DNA of 64,000 nucleotides, from NCBI GenBank assembly GCA_016719535.1, contig JADJYX010000001.1:620001-684000 (forward strand), written 5' to 3'. The translations under genes and the position numbers were made by a program. Below are positions 26,842-34,728 of the stretch, in pieces. Numbering within the stretch: position 1 is the stretch's first letter; each line of letters begins with the position of its first letter. Under the pieces are notes generated by a model. It saw nothing but the letters and a program-made list of their open reading frames with translations, had not been told where the DNA came from and ran no database searches. This DNA comes from Rubrivivax sp. GTDB taxonomy: Bacteria > Pseudomonadota > Gammaproteobacteria > Burkholderiales > Burkholderiaceae_C.

Positions 26842-28596
26842 ATGACCCACCCCGCGGCGCCGCAGCCGCAACCGCTGTTCGGCCTCGCGTCCCGCGCCGC
26901 CTCCGCCCCCGCCGAGCCGGCAGCGCCGGCGGCGCCGATGACGCGCGCGCACCGCCGGGTGATCCTGGCCTCGTCGCTGGGCACCATCTTCGAGTGGTAC
27001 GACTTCTACCTCTACGGCGCGATGGCGCTGCTGATCGCGCGCCACTTCTTCGGCGCGCTCGAGCCCGCGTCGGCCTTCGTCTTCGCGCTGCTGGCGTTCG
27101 CCGCCGGCTTCGTCGTGCGGCCCTTCGGTGCCCTGGTCTTCGGCCGCCTGGGCGACCTTGTCGGCCGCAAATACACCTTCTTGCTGACCATCGTGGTGAT
27201 GGGGCTGACGACCTTCATGGTCGGGCTGTTGCCCGGCCACGACGACATCGGCCTGGCGGCGCCGGTGATCCTGATCGGCCTGCGCCTGCTGCAGGGGCTG
27301 GCGCTGGGCGGTGAATATGGCGGTGCCCTCGTCTATGTGGCCGAGCATGCACCGGCTTCGCGCCGCGGCCTGTATACGGCATGGATCCAGACCAACGCCA
27401 CGCTCGGCCTGATGCTGGCCCTGCTGGTGATGCTGGGCACGCGGGCGGTGGTGGGCGACGCCGCCTTCGAGGCCTGGGGCTGGCGCGTGCCCTTCCTGCT
27501 GTCCATCGTGCTGCTGGCGGTCAGCAGCTGGATCCGGCTGTCGATGGCCGAGTCGCCGCTGTTCCAGCAGCTGCGCGACCGCGGCGGCGCTTCCAGCGGC
27601 CCGCTCGGCGAGAGCTTCGGCCGCTGGCGCAACCTGCGCCTGGTGCTGCTGGCGCTGTTCGGGCTGGTGGCCGGGCAGGCGGTGGTCTGGTATGCAGGTC
27701 AGCTCTATGCGCTGTTCTTCCTGCAGGACGTGCTCAAGGTCGATGCCGGCACCGCGTCGCTGCTGGTGGCAGTGGCGCTGCTGATCACGGCGCCGTTCTT
27801 CGTCGTTTTCGGGGCACTGTCCGACCGCATCGGGCGCAAGCCGGTGCTGCTGACCGGGCTGCTGCTGGCGGTGATCGGCTTCTTCCCGCTCTTCAAGGCC
27901 ATGACGCTGGCGGCCAATCCGGCGCTGGCGCGGGCGCAGGCCACGGTGCAGGTGCTGGTGCGCGCCGACCCGGCGACCTGCTCGTTCCAGGGCAACCCGG
28001 TGGCGCGCGATGTCGACTTCATCAGCGGCTGCGACGTCGCCCGCCGGGCGCTGGCCGGGCAGGCCGTGCACTATGCGCACGAGGCGCTGCCGCCCGGCAG
28101 CGCGGCCGAGGTGCAGATCGACGGCCGCACGCTGCGGCCACCGGTGCTGGTGCCGGCGCCGGGCGGGCACCGCATCGACAACGATTCGGTGCGCGCGTTG
28201 CGCAGCTTCCGCCAGGACGTGGGCGCCGCCCTCGTCGCGGCAGGCTATCCGGCGCAGGCGCCGGCCATTGGCGCCGGTTCGGCCACCTGGTGGCAGCTGG
28301 TCGGCCTGCTGGTGCTGCTGGGCATCGTGGTGGCGATGGTCTACGGCCCCACCGCCGCCACGCTGGTCGAGCTCTTCCCCACCCGCATCCGCTATACCGC
28401 CGTCAGCCTGCCCTACCACCTGGGCAACGGCTGGTTCGGCGGCCTGCTGCCCAGCATCGCCTTTGCCATGGTGGCGGGCCGCGGCGATGCCTTCCACGGC
28501 CTGTGGTATCCGGTGCTGGTGGCAGCGCTGACCTTCGTCATCGGCGCGCTGTGGCTGCCCGAGACGCGCGGCCGCGACCTGGCCGCGCTGCGCTGA
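26842..28596 (+). CDS. MFS transporter, metabolite:H+ symporter type
   Basis: A 584-residue major facilitator of the MHS family: the first helix carries SSLGTIFEWYDFYLYGAMAL, followed by FGALVFGRLGDLVGRKYTFL (motif A) and LQGLALGGEYGGALVYVAEH. An extramembrane insertion of about 110 residues (roughly 365-470, with two cysteines) separates the later helices; similar insertions occur in a subset of this family. The first 30 residues are an Ala/Pro-rich cytoplasmic extension. The substrate is probably a small carboxylate, proline or betaine, but this cannot be fixed. It diverges from the solute-binding protein gene. Confidence 0.85.
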   Translation: MTHPAAPQPQPLFGLASRAASAPAEPAAPAAPMTRAHRRVILASSLGTIFEWYDFYLYGAMALLIARHFFGALEPASAFVFALLAFAAGFVVRPFGALVFGRLGDLVGRKYTFLLTIVVMGLTTFMVGLLPGHDDIGLAAPVILIGLRLLQGLALGGEYGGALVYVAEHAPASRRGLYTAWIQTNATLGLMLALLVMLGTRAVVGDAAFEAWGWRVPFLLSIVLLAVSSWIRLSMAESPLFQQLRDRGGASSGPLGESFGRWRNLRLVLLALFGLVAGQAVVWYAGQLYALFFLQDVLKVDAGTASLLVAVALLITAPFFVVFGALSDRIGRKPVLLTGLLLAVIGFFPLFKAMTLAANPALARAQATVQVLVRADPATCSFQGNPVARDVDFISGCDVARRALAGQAVHYAHEALPPGSAAEVQIDGRTLRPPVLVPAPGGHRIDNDSVRALRSFRQDVGAALVAAGYPAQAPAIGAGSATWWQLVGLLVLLGIVVAMVYGPTAATLVELFPTRIRYTAVSLPYHLGNGWFGGLLPSIAFAMVAGRGDAFHGLWYPVLVAALTFVIGALWLPETRGRDLAALR

Positions 28597-28651
28597 GGGC
28601 CGTGCTCACGGCGGCGCGCGGCGCCTATCATCGGCGCGCAGGAGGCATCGG

Positions 28652-28999
28652 ATGAGGACAGTCGAACGCGTGATGCTGGCGGTGGCCCTGGCAGCCGGGG
28701 CCGCCATCGGGCCCTTGCCGGCCGCCGCCCAGGGCCTGCCCGGTGCGGTGGGCAGCCGCGGGCAGATGCTGTACGGCAACCACTGCATCGCCTGCCACAA
28801 CACGCAGATGCACTGGCGCGACAGGAAGCTGGCCACCGACTGGGCGGGCCTGAAGGCGCAGGTGCGGCACTGGCAGGGCGTGGCGCAGCTCAGCTGGAGC
28901 GAGGACGAGATCGACGACGTCGCCCGCTTCCTCAACGACAGCATCTACCGCTTTCCGCACGGCGGCCGCGTCGCCGGGCTGACGGCACCGCCGCGCTGA
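28652..28999 (+). CDS. Small periplasmic cytochrome c-type protein
   Basis: A 115-residue exported protein: signal peptide 1-26 (ending PLPAAAQG) and one haem-binding CIACH motif (Cys45, Cys48, His49) followed by a helical region with WSEDEIDDVARFLNDSIYRF, typical of small class I cytochromes c. It is likely a periplasmic electron carrier of unknown partner. A ribosome-binding site (AGGAGGCATCGG) precedes the ATG. It ends 2 bases before the LysE-type gene on the same strand, so the two are probably co-transcribed. Confidence 0.82.
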   Translation: MRTVERVMLAVALAAGAAIGPLPAAAQGLPGAVGSRGQMLYGNHCIACHNTQMHWRDRKLATDWAGLKAQVRHWQGVAQLSWSEDEIDDVARFLNDSIYRFPHGGRVAGLTAPPR

Positions 29000-29001
29000 C
29001 G

Positions 29002-29610
29002 GTGGCGGTCTTCGCGCAGGCGCTGCTGATCGGGTTGTCGATCGCGGCGCCGGTCGGCCCCATCGGGCTGCTGGTGATCCAGCGCACGCTGCAGCACGGT
29101 GCTGCCGTGGGCCTGGCCACCGGACTGGGCGCGGCGGCGGCCGACGCGTTGTACGGCGCCCTCGGCGCCTATGGCGTGACGATGCTGATCGACGCGCTGC
29201 AGGCCGCGCGCGTGCCGCTGGCGCTGGGCGGCGGCGCCTTCCTGCTGGGCCTGGCCTGGCGCAGCTGGACGGCCGCGCCGGCCGCGCGCGCCGCCACGGC
29301 CGCCGATGCGCGCGGGCTGCTCGGCTGCTTTGCCGGCACCTTCGTGCTGACGCTGTCGAACCCGGCGACCATCCTGTCGTTCATCGCCATCTTCGGCACG
29401 CTGGGCGCGCGCAGCGCCGGTGCCGCGCCGGCGACGATGGTGGCCGGCGTGCTGCTGGGATCGGCGCTGTGGTGGCTGTGCCTGAGCCTGGCCGTGGCGC
29501 GGGCGCGCCACCGGCTGGACGCGCGCTGGCAGCGGCGCATCAACCGCGGCTCGGCCCTGCTGCTGGCCGGTTTTGCGCTGTGGCAGTGGGCGGCGCTGTG
29601 GCCGCGCTGA
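29002..29610 (+). CDS. LysE/RhtB-family amino-acid exporter
   Basis: A 202-residue inner-membrane protein with about six hydrophobic helices, opening FAQALLIGLSIAAPVGPIGL, the LysE/RhtB family signature. A conserved LTLSNPATILSFIAIFGTLG block lies near residue 115. Members export amino acids or similar metabolites; the substrate is unknown. The start is GTG only 2 bases after the cytochrome c stop, which implies translational coupling because no separate ribosome-binding site is visible. Confidence 0.83.
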   Translation: MAVFAQALLIGLSIAAPVGPIGLLVIQRTLQHGAAVGLATGLGAAAADALYGALGAYGVTMLIDALQAARVPLALGGGAFLLGLAWRSWTAAPAARAATAADARGLLGCFAGTFVLTLSNPATILSFIAIFGTLGARSAGAAPATMVAGVLLGSALWWLCLSLAVARARHRLDARWQRRINRGSALLLAGFALWQWAALWPR

Positions 29611-29626
29611 TGGGGATGCGTCGCCG

Positions 29627-30061
29627 TCAGCGCGGCGCCACCATCGGCCAGCCGCGGCGGGCCCAGTCCGCCATGCCGCCCTGCACGTAGCGCACGTGCG
29701 AATAGCCATGCTGACGCAGCGCGCGCAGCGTGGCCGACGAGCGGTTCTGCGTATTGCAGATCAGCAGCACCGGCCGCCGGGGGTCGGTCGGGATCTCGGC
29801 CACGCGTGTCGACAGCTGCCGCATCGGCAGCAGCCTGGCGCCGGCCGCCACGCCGGTGGCATGCTCGGCAGGCTCGCGGATGTCGACCAGCACCGCCCGG
29901 CCGGCTTCATGCTCGGCGCGCGCGTGCTCCAGGCTGACGGCGTCGGCATCGGCCGCGCGCTGGGCGAAGGCCGGCACCATGGCCGGGACGAACGCTGCCA
30001 GCGGCAGCAGCCCCAGCAGCCGGCGGCGGGTGGGTGGCCGGGATTTCGAGCGCATCGACAT
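29627..30061 (-). CDS. Exported rhodanese-like sulfurtransferase
   Basis: A 144-residue single-domain rhodanese. It has a Tat-like N-terminus (TRRRLLGLLPLAAFVPA), then VLVDIREPAEHATG and the active-site loop LICNTQNRSS with Cys102, and ends YVQGGMADWARRGWP. It would transfer sulfane sulfur in the periplasm or at the membrane. It is encoded opposite the LysE gene, with 16 bases between their ends. A 6-base inverted repeat 30 bases upstream of the start may be an operator. An ATG two codons downstream is an alternative start. Confidence 0.82.
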   Translation of the reverse strand: MSMRSKSRPPTRRRLLGLLPLAAFVPAMVPAFAQRAADADAVSLEHARAEHEAGRAVLVDIREPAEHATGVAAGARLLPMRQLSTRVAEIPTDPRRPVLLICNTQNRSSATLRALRQHGYSHVRYVQGGMADWARRGWPMVAPR

Positions 30062-30090
30062 GGGGCAACGCTGCAGTGGTTTCGATCGAA

Positions 30091-30108
30091 TATCAGTTTA
30101 CGCTGATA
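30091..30108. promoter_or_regulatory. Inverted repeat upstream of the rhodanese gene
   Basis: TATCAG (30091-30096) and CTGATA (30103-30108) form perfect arms around six bases, in an AT-richer stretch about 30 bases upstream of the rhodanese start. This is a candidate repressor site. Rhodanese genes are often under ArsR-type sulfide sensors, but the site is not matched to any known motif. Confidence 0.35.
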
Positions 30109-30229
30109 GACAAACCCCTGCCTGGATGCGGTTCGCACACGCCGCCTGCCTGCCCTGCATGGCCGGCGTCAGCCAGGCGGCGGGATCGTGGCCCGCGCCG
30201 ACGATGGTGGTGGTGGGGTGGGGCGCCGC

Positions 30230-31378
30230 TCAGGCCGCCTGGCGCTGCTCGCCGGCGATCTGCACCAGCGCCTGCTCCAGGTTGGCCACCGTGCGGTCGA
30301 TGTGCTGCAGCTTGTCCAGCCCGAACAGGCCGATGCGGAAGGTCTTGAAATCAGCGCCCTCGTCGCACTGCAGCGGCACGCCGGCGGCGGTCTGCAGGCC
30401 GAGCGCGCCGAAGCTCCTGGCGGTGGCCATGCCGGTATCGGTGGTGTAGCTGACCACCACCCCCGGGGCCTGGAAGCCCTCGGCGGCGACGCTGGCGCAG
30501 CCCTGGCGCTCGAGCAGCGCACGCACGCGGTCGCCGAGCTGCTGCTGCGCCGTGCGCAGCCTGGCGAAGCCCAGGCGGCGCGTCTCGGCCATGACGTCGC
30601 GCGTCTTCGTCAGCGCATCGGTCGGCATGGTCGCGTGGTAGGCGTGGCCGCCGCCTTCGTAGGTTTGCATGATCTGCAGCCACTTCTTCAGGTCGCAGGC
30701 AAAGCTGCTGCTGGTGGTGGCGTCGATGGCGGTGCGCGCGCGCTCCGACAGCATCACGAAGGCGCAGCCGGGCGAGCCCGTCCAGCCCTTCTGCGGCGCG
30801 CTCACCAGCAGGTCGACGCCGATGGCCTTCATGTCGACCCACATCGCGCCGGAGGCGATGCAGTCCAGCACGAACAGCCCGCCTGCCTCGTGCACGGCAT
30901 CGGCCACGGCCCGCAGGTAGTCGTCGGGCAGCATCAGGCCGGCCGAGGTCTCGACATGCGGCGCATACACCACCGCCGGCCGCTCGGCGCGGATGGTGGC
31001 CACCACCTCGGCGACGGGCGCGGGGGCAAAGGGCTCCTGCGCGCCGGCGCGCGCGCGGCGGGCCTCGAGCACGATCTCCTGCGAAGGGATGCGGCCCATC
31101 TCGTGGATCTGCGTCCAGCGGTAGCTGAACCAGCCGTTGCGGATGACCAGCACCTTCTTCCCCTGGGCAAACTGGCGTGCCACCGCTTCCATGCCGAAGG
31201 TGCCGCTGCCAGGAATCACCGCCACCGCGTGCGCGCCGTAGACCTCCTTCAGGATGGCCGAGATGTCGCGCATCACGCCCTGGAACTTCTGCGACATGTG
31301 GTTGAGTGCGCGGTCGGTATAGACGACCGAATATTCGAGCAGGCCATCGGGGTCGACGTCGGGCAGCAGGCCGGGCAT
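30230..31378 (-). CDS. Class V pyridoxal-phosphate aminotransferase (alanine/serine-glyoxylate type)
   Basis: A 382-residue class V aminotransferase: GSGTFGMEAVARQF binds the phosphate, VETSAGLMLPDDYL and LDCIASGAMWVDM follow, and SAPQKGWTGSPGCAFV carries the PLP lysine. Similar proteins use alanine or serine with glyoxylate. The ATG at 31378 (MPGLLPD) is preferred over a GTG two codons upstream, because the GGAG motif sits 8 bases from the ATG but only 2 from the GTG. It is separated from the rhodanese gene by 168 bases. The amino donor is not resolvable by reading. Confidence 0.82.
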   Translation of the reverse strand: MPGLLPDVDPDGLLEYSVVYTDRALNHMSQKFQGVMRDISAILKEVYGAHAVAVIPGSGTFGMEAVARQFAQGKKVLVIRNGWFSYRWTQIHEMGRIPSQEIVLEARRARAGAQEPFAPAPVAEVVATIRAERPAVVYAPHVETSAGLMLPDDYLRAVADAVHEAGGLFVLDCIASGAMWVDMKAIGVDLLVSAPQKGWTGSPGCAFVMLSERARTAIDATTSSSFACDLKKWLQIMQTYEGGGHAYHATMPTDALTKTRDVMAETRRLGFARLRTAQQQLGDRVRALLERQGCASVAAEGFQAPGVVVSYTTDTGMATARSFGALGLQTAAGVPLQCDEGADFKTFRIGLFGLDKLQHIDRTVANLEQALVQIAGEQRQAA

Positions 31379-31479
31379 GGGCACTTCTCCAGTTCAGCGC
31401 GGGGATCGGGCTGGCCAGCTTAGCACCGCCGTCGCGTCCGGCGTGTGAAGGCCTGCTCGACCCTGCAGGGAAGGGCCCT

Positions 31480-31872
31480 TCAGGCCGTGTGCAGCACGTA
31501 GACGTCGGTATCCGGCAGCAGGCGGCGCAGGGTCTGGAAGGCCGAATCCGCCAGTGCCTTGGCCGGGCCGCAGACCGGCGCGAAGCTCAGCGTCAGTTCG
31601 GCCTCGTCGCCTTCGATGCGCAGCGACTGCACCCATTGCAGGTCGACGATGCCGCGGCCGGCCTCGGGGTCGACCACCTGGCGGTTGAGCTCCTGCAGGA
31701 CCTGGTCGACGAGTTCCCGTCGACCTGCAAGCTGCGGATCCGCGCAGGCCTCGCCGGTGACCTGGCTGCGGCAGCGCGGGCCGCTCGCCGACGCCAGGCA
31801 GCCGCCGCACCCGGAGGTTGTCGCTGCCGGCTGCATCCACAGGATCGATGAGGCTTCAGGCATGCGGGCCAT
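31480..31872 (-). CDS. Cys-rich N-terminus fused to a MIP18/DUF59 (SufT-like) domain
   Basis: A 130-residue protein. Residues 20-45 carry four cysteines in the pattern C22-X2-C25-X8-C34-X8-C43, suggesting a metal or Fe-S site. Residues about 50-130 are a MIP18-family domain: ELNRQVVDPEAGRGIVDLQW and LSFAPVCGPAKALADSAF, with the family cysteine at 101. MIP18/SufT/PaaD proteins help Fe-S cluster assembly or maturation of a specific target. Start choice is uncertain (ATG 31872 or 31863; no clear ribosome-binding site). Two FNR-like palindromes lie directly upstream, suggesting oxygen or redox control. Confidence 0.65.
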   Translation of the reverse strand: MARMPEASSILWMQPAATTSGCGGCLASASGPRCRSQVTGEACADPQLAGRRELVDQVLQELNRQVVDPEAGRGIVDLQWVQSLRIEGDEAELTLSFAPVCGPAKALADSAFQTLRRLLPDTDVYVLHTA

Positions 31873-31897
31873 GCTGCCATGCCAGCCTGACCATGTG

Positions 31898-31932
31898 TTG
31901 ACCAAGGTCAAGACAAATTTGACATCGATCAA
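31898..31932 (-). promoter_or_regulatory. Two FNR/Anr-like palindromes upstream of the MIP18 gene
   Basis: TTGACCAAGGTCAA (31898-31911) and TTGACATCGATCAA (31919-31932) are 21 bases apart, centre to centre, in the gap before the MIP18 gene. The second matches the FNR consensus TTGAT-N4-ATCAA at 9 of 10 positions, and the first is a perfect TTGAC/GTCAA palindrome. Their position fits control of the minus-strand gene at 31480-31872. The last bases overlap the stop of the Nudix gene. Confidence 0.55.
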
Positions 31933-32516
31933 GTGCGAGGCAGCAGATGAAGCGCCGCATGCTGCAGCAGCATGATGGTCTTGGCATCGCGCACGCGGCC
32001 GTCGGCCACCATCGCCAGCGCCTCGTCGATCGGCAGTTCCAGCACCTCGATGTCCTCGCCCTCGTGCTCGAGCCCGCCGCCGGCGGCGATGCGGTCGCTC
32101 ACATCGTATTCGGCGACAAAACCATGCACGCGCTCGGTCAGCGACCCCGGGCTCATGAAGGCGTCGAAGACGCGGCGCGGCTGGCGCACGCGAAAGCCCA
32201 CCTCCTGCTCGGCCTCGGCGCGGATGCAGTCCTCGGGCGAGGCGTGGTCCAGCAGGCCGGCCGGCACCTCGACCAGCAGGTCGTCGTGGCCATTCAGAAA
32301 GCAGGCATAACGAAACTGGCGCAGCAGCACCACGGTGCGGCGCCGCGGGTCGTACAGCAGGATGGCGGCACCGTCGCCGTGGTCGGCGGTCTCGCGGTGC
32401 AGTTCCTGCCAGCGGCCGTCGGCGCGCTGCCAGTCGAGGGTGGTGTTCTGCACGCGGTTGAAGTGGTCGCAGCGCAGTTCGACCGACTTCACGCGCACAC
32501 GGTGGGCAATCGACAT
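31929..32516 (-). CDS. Nudix hydrolase of the NudF/NudK (nucleoside diphosphate sugar) type
   Basis: A 195-residue Nudix protein resembling GDP-mannose/ADP-ribose pyrophosphatases: LLRQFRYACFLNGHDDLLVE, VPAGLLDHASPEDCIRAEAE then QEVGF (Nudix box), and FDAFMSPGSLTERVHGF, the NudK-type loop. The Nudix box deviates from consensus: the arginine of RE is alanine and one glutamate of the EE pair is glutamine (AEAEQEVGF). Activity could therefore be altered. It lies upstream of the MIP18 gene on the same strand; its neighbours do not reveal its substrate. Confidence 0.8.
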   Translation of the reverse strand: MSIAHRVRVKSVELRCDHFNRVQNTTLDWQRADGRWQELHRETADHGDGAAILLYDPRRRTVVLLRQFRYACFLNGHDDLLVEVPAGLLDHASPEDCIRAEAEQEVGFRVRQPRRVFDAFMSPGSLTERVHGFVAEYDVSDRIAAGGGLEHEGEDIEVLELPIDEALAMVADGRVRDAKTIMLLQHAALHLLPRT

Positions 32517-32557
32517 GAAGGGGCTCGGGCCGTGGCGATGGCGCGAGCGTAAGCCGG

Positions 32558-32589
32558 AAAACGCCGCGGCCCCGCCGAAGCGGGGCCGC
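32558..32589 (-). terminator. Rho-independent terminator of the small gene at 32604-32786
   Basis: On the minus strand GCGGCCCCGC and GCGGGGCCGC form a perfect 10-base stem with a TTCG-type tetraloop (CGAA on the plus strand, 32576-32579), followed by CGTTTT. It lies 14 bases after the stop of the small gene. Confidence 0.75.
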
Positions 32590-32603
32590 GCGTGCCGGAT
32601 GGA

Positions 32604-32786
32604 TCAGCCCTGGTTGAGGCGCTTGCCGGTGATCACCACCACCTGCGCCGGGGCCTTCGCGGCAGCGGCCAGCATGCCTTGCGCATCGGCCGCTGCGGCC
32701 AGCTGGTGGATGCCGCCCATCAGGGTCAGCGTGGCGATGAAGGCGAGGCCGAGGGCGGTGGCCTGGGTGGCAAGGCGGTGGTTCAT
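32604..32786 (-). CDS. Small single-helix membrane or exported protein
   Basis: A 60-residue protein with a hydrophobic helix, LGLAFIATLTLMGGIHQLAA, and an alanine-rich tail ending VVVITGKRLNQG. CGGAG 8 bases before the ATG and a clean terminator after the stop argue that it is a real, independently transcribed gene. The GIHQLA helix end matches GIDHLA in the protein at 23615-23761. It could be a signal peptide giving a short periplasmic peptide, or a membrane anchor. Function unknown. Confidence 0.65.
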   Translation of the reverse strand: MNHRLATQATALGLAFIATLTLMGGIHQLAAAADAQGMLAAAAKAPAQVVVITGKRLNQG

Positions 32787-32947
32787 GGTCGGCTCCGGGT
32801 GGCGGTTGCGGTCTGTCGATGGCTGCACTGTAGGCCGCCATCCAGCCCCGCAAAACCACCCCGCGACGAAGCGCAGCCGTCGGGGGCCGAAGCGCACGCA
32901 GCGCCGATGAACCGTGTCGCGGGGCCCGCCGCCGGGCGCCGGCGCCG

Positions 32948-33163
32948 TCAGGCCGGCCCTGCGGCGGCCGCGTCGCGCAGCCTGTGCAGGCAGTGCAGGC
33001 ACAGGCAGCCGCCGGGGTACTGGCGCGCCAGTTGCGCCAGCAGCGCCGGCGGCAGGGTCAGCGTGCTGCAGGCGCAGGGCCCGGGGCCCGCGGCACCGCA
33101 GTCGAAGCTGCCGCCGCAGCGCGGGCAGGTGGCGCTGGCGGGCAGCGAGGCGGCCTCGGCCAT
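32948..33163 (-). CDS. Small cysteine-rich CWC-type protein
   Basis: A 71-residue protein with cysteines arranged as CPRCGGSFDCG, CAC and CLCLHCLHRL, as in the cysteine-rich CWC family found in proteobacteria, which presumably bind zinc. Its ATG lies 2 bases after the matB stop (TGAGCATG), so it is translationally coupled to matB. No function is established for the family. The region from its end to 32787 (about 160 bases) shows no other gene. Confidence 0.7.
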   Translation of the reverse strand: MAEAASLPASATCPRCGGSFDCGAAGPGPCACSTLTLPPALLAQLARQYPGGCLCLHCLHRLRDAAAAGPA

Positions 33164-33165
33164 GC

Positions 33166-34713
33166 TCAGCGCGCGAACAAGGCCCGGTGCTGCTCGCGCA
33201 GCAGGTTCTTCTGCACCTTGCCCATCGCATTGCGCGGCAGGTCGGGCACCACGAAGACCGCCTTGGGCACCTTGAAATTGGCGATCCGGCCCTTCAGTGC
33301 CGCGATCAGTGCCTGGGCGTCGAGCGCGGCACCGGGCTTGGCCACCACCACCGCGATTACCGCCTCGCCGAAATCGGCATGCGGCACGCCCACCACCGCG
33401 CTCTCGGCCACGCCGGGCATGTCGTTGAGGTAGCCCTCGATCTCGGCCGGGTAGACGTTGTAGCCGCCGCTGATGATGAGGTCCTTGCTGCGGCCGACGA
33501 TGGTCACATAACCGTCGGCGTCGATCCGGCCGACATCGCCAGTCTTGAACCAGCCGTCGTTGGTGAACTCGTCGGCCGTCTTCTCGGGCATGCGCCAGTA
33601 GCCGCGAAAGACATTCGGGCCCTTGACCTCGATGCCGCCGATATCGCCCGCGGCCATCGGCAACCCCTGGTCGTCGCACACGCGCACGCCCACGCCTGGC
33701 AGCGGGAACCCCACCGTGCCGCCGCGGCGGCCGCTGGCGGGTGCATAGGGGTTGGAGGTCAGCATCACCGTCTCGCTCATGCCGTAGCGCTCGAGGATGG
33801 TGTGGCCGGTGCGCTGCTGCCAGTCACGGAAGGTCTCCAGCAGCAGCGGCGCCGATCCGCTGACGAAGAGCCGCATGTTCCGGCAGGTTTCCCGCGTCAG
33901 GGCCGCCTCGCCCAGCATGCGCACATACAGCGTCGGCACGCCCATGAAGACGGTGGCCTCGGGCAGCCGCGCGATCACCGCTTTCGGGTCGAACTTCGCA
34001 AACCAGATCATGCGGCTGCCGTTGAGCAGCGCACCATGGCAGGCCACGAAGAGGCCGTGCACGTGGAAGATGGGCAGCGCGTGGATCAGCACGTCGCCCC
34101 CCTGTGCGGGCGTTCGCCAGCCCCAGCAGTCCTTCAGCACCTGCGCGTTCGACAGCAGGTTGCCGTGCGTGAGCATCGCACCCTTGCTGCGCCCGGTGGT
34201 GCCGCTGGTATAGAGGATGGCGGCGAGGTCGTCGCTGCGGCAGCGCACCGGCTCGTGGGTATCGGCGTGGAAGGCGGTGCGTTCCAGCAGCGTGCCGCTG
34301 CGGTCGTCGTCGAGCGTGAAGACATGACGGGTGCCGGCCTTGAAGGCGAGCTGGCTGACCCAGCCGAAGTGCCTGCCCGCGCACACCACCACCGCCGGCT
34401 CGGCATTGCCGAGAAAATATTCGATCTCCGACGCCTGGTAGGCGTTGTTCAGCGGCAGGTAGACATGGCCGGCGCGCAGCACGGCGAGGTAGAGCATCAG
34501 CGCCTCGACGCTCTTTTCCACCTGCACCGCCACGCGCGACGCCGCCGGCAGCTTCAGGCTGTCCAGCAGGTTGGCCATCATCGCGGTGCCGCGGTCGAGG
34601 TCGCGCCACGTGTAGTACAGCGGCTGCGGCGTATCGGCGGTCTCGATCGCCACCTGGTCGAGGTCGGCGGGGAAGGCGGCGCGCAGCGCCGTGAAGAGGT
34701 TGCCCTTGCTCAT
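33166..34713 (-). CDS. matB: Malonyl-CoA synthetase
   Basis: A 515-residue AMP-forming acyl-CoA synthetase: ATP-binding P-loop ILYTSGTTGRSKGAMLTH (about 170-187), ERYGMSETVMLTSNP (A5 region), GWFKTGDVGRID (A7) and catalytic Lys in PRNAMGKVQKNLLRE (A10). HALPIFHVHGLFVACHG is typical of malonyl-CoA synthetase. It activates malonate with CoA and ATP. With matA upstream it converts malonate to acetyl-CoA. It lies 15 bases downstream of the TTT receptor gene on the same strand. Specificity is inferred from the operon and resemblance. Confidence 0.88.
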   Translation of the reverse strand: MSKGNLFTALRAAFPADLDQVAIETADTPQPLYYTWRDLDRGTAMMANLLDSLKLPAASRVAVQVEKSVEALMLYLAVLRAGHVYLPLNNAYQASEIEYFLGNAEPAVVVCAGRHFGWVSQLAFKAGTRHVFTLDDDRSGTLLERTAFHADTHEPVRCRSDDLAAILYTSGTTGRSKGAMLTHGNLLSNAQVLKDCWGWRTPAQGGDVLIHALPIFHVHGLFVACHGALLNGSRMIWFAKFDPKAVIARLPEATVFMGVPTLYVRMLGEAALTRETCRNMRLFVSGSAPLLLETFRDWQQRTGHTILERYGMSETVMLTSNPYAPASGRRGGTVGFPLPGVGVRVCDDQGLPMAAGDIGGIEVKGPNVFRGYWRMPEKTADEFTNDGWFKTGDVGRIDADGYVTIVGRSKDLIISGGYNVYPAEIEGYLNDMPGVAESAVVGVPHADFGEAVIAVVVAKPGAALDAQALIAALKGRIANFKVPKAVFVVPDLPRNAMGKVQKNLLREQHRALFAR

Positions 34714-34728
34714 GCGGCCGCGCCGGGT

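Noticed and set aside
24625..28497. A 1290-codon open minus-strand frame spanning the vWA, solute-binding and MFS regions
   Set aside because: High-GC shadow: real genes with clear motifs occupy other frames, and this translation is low-complexity.
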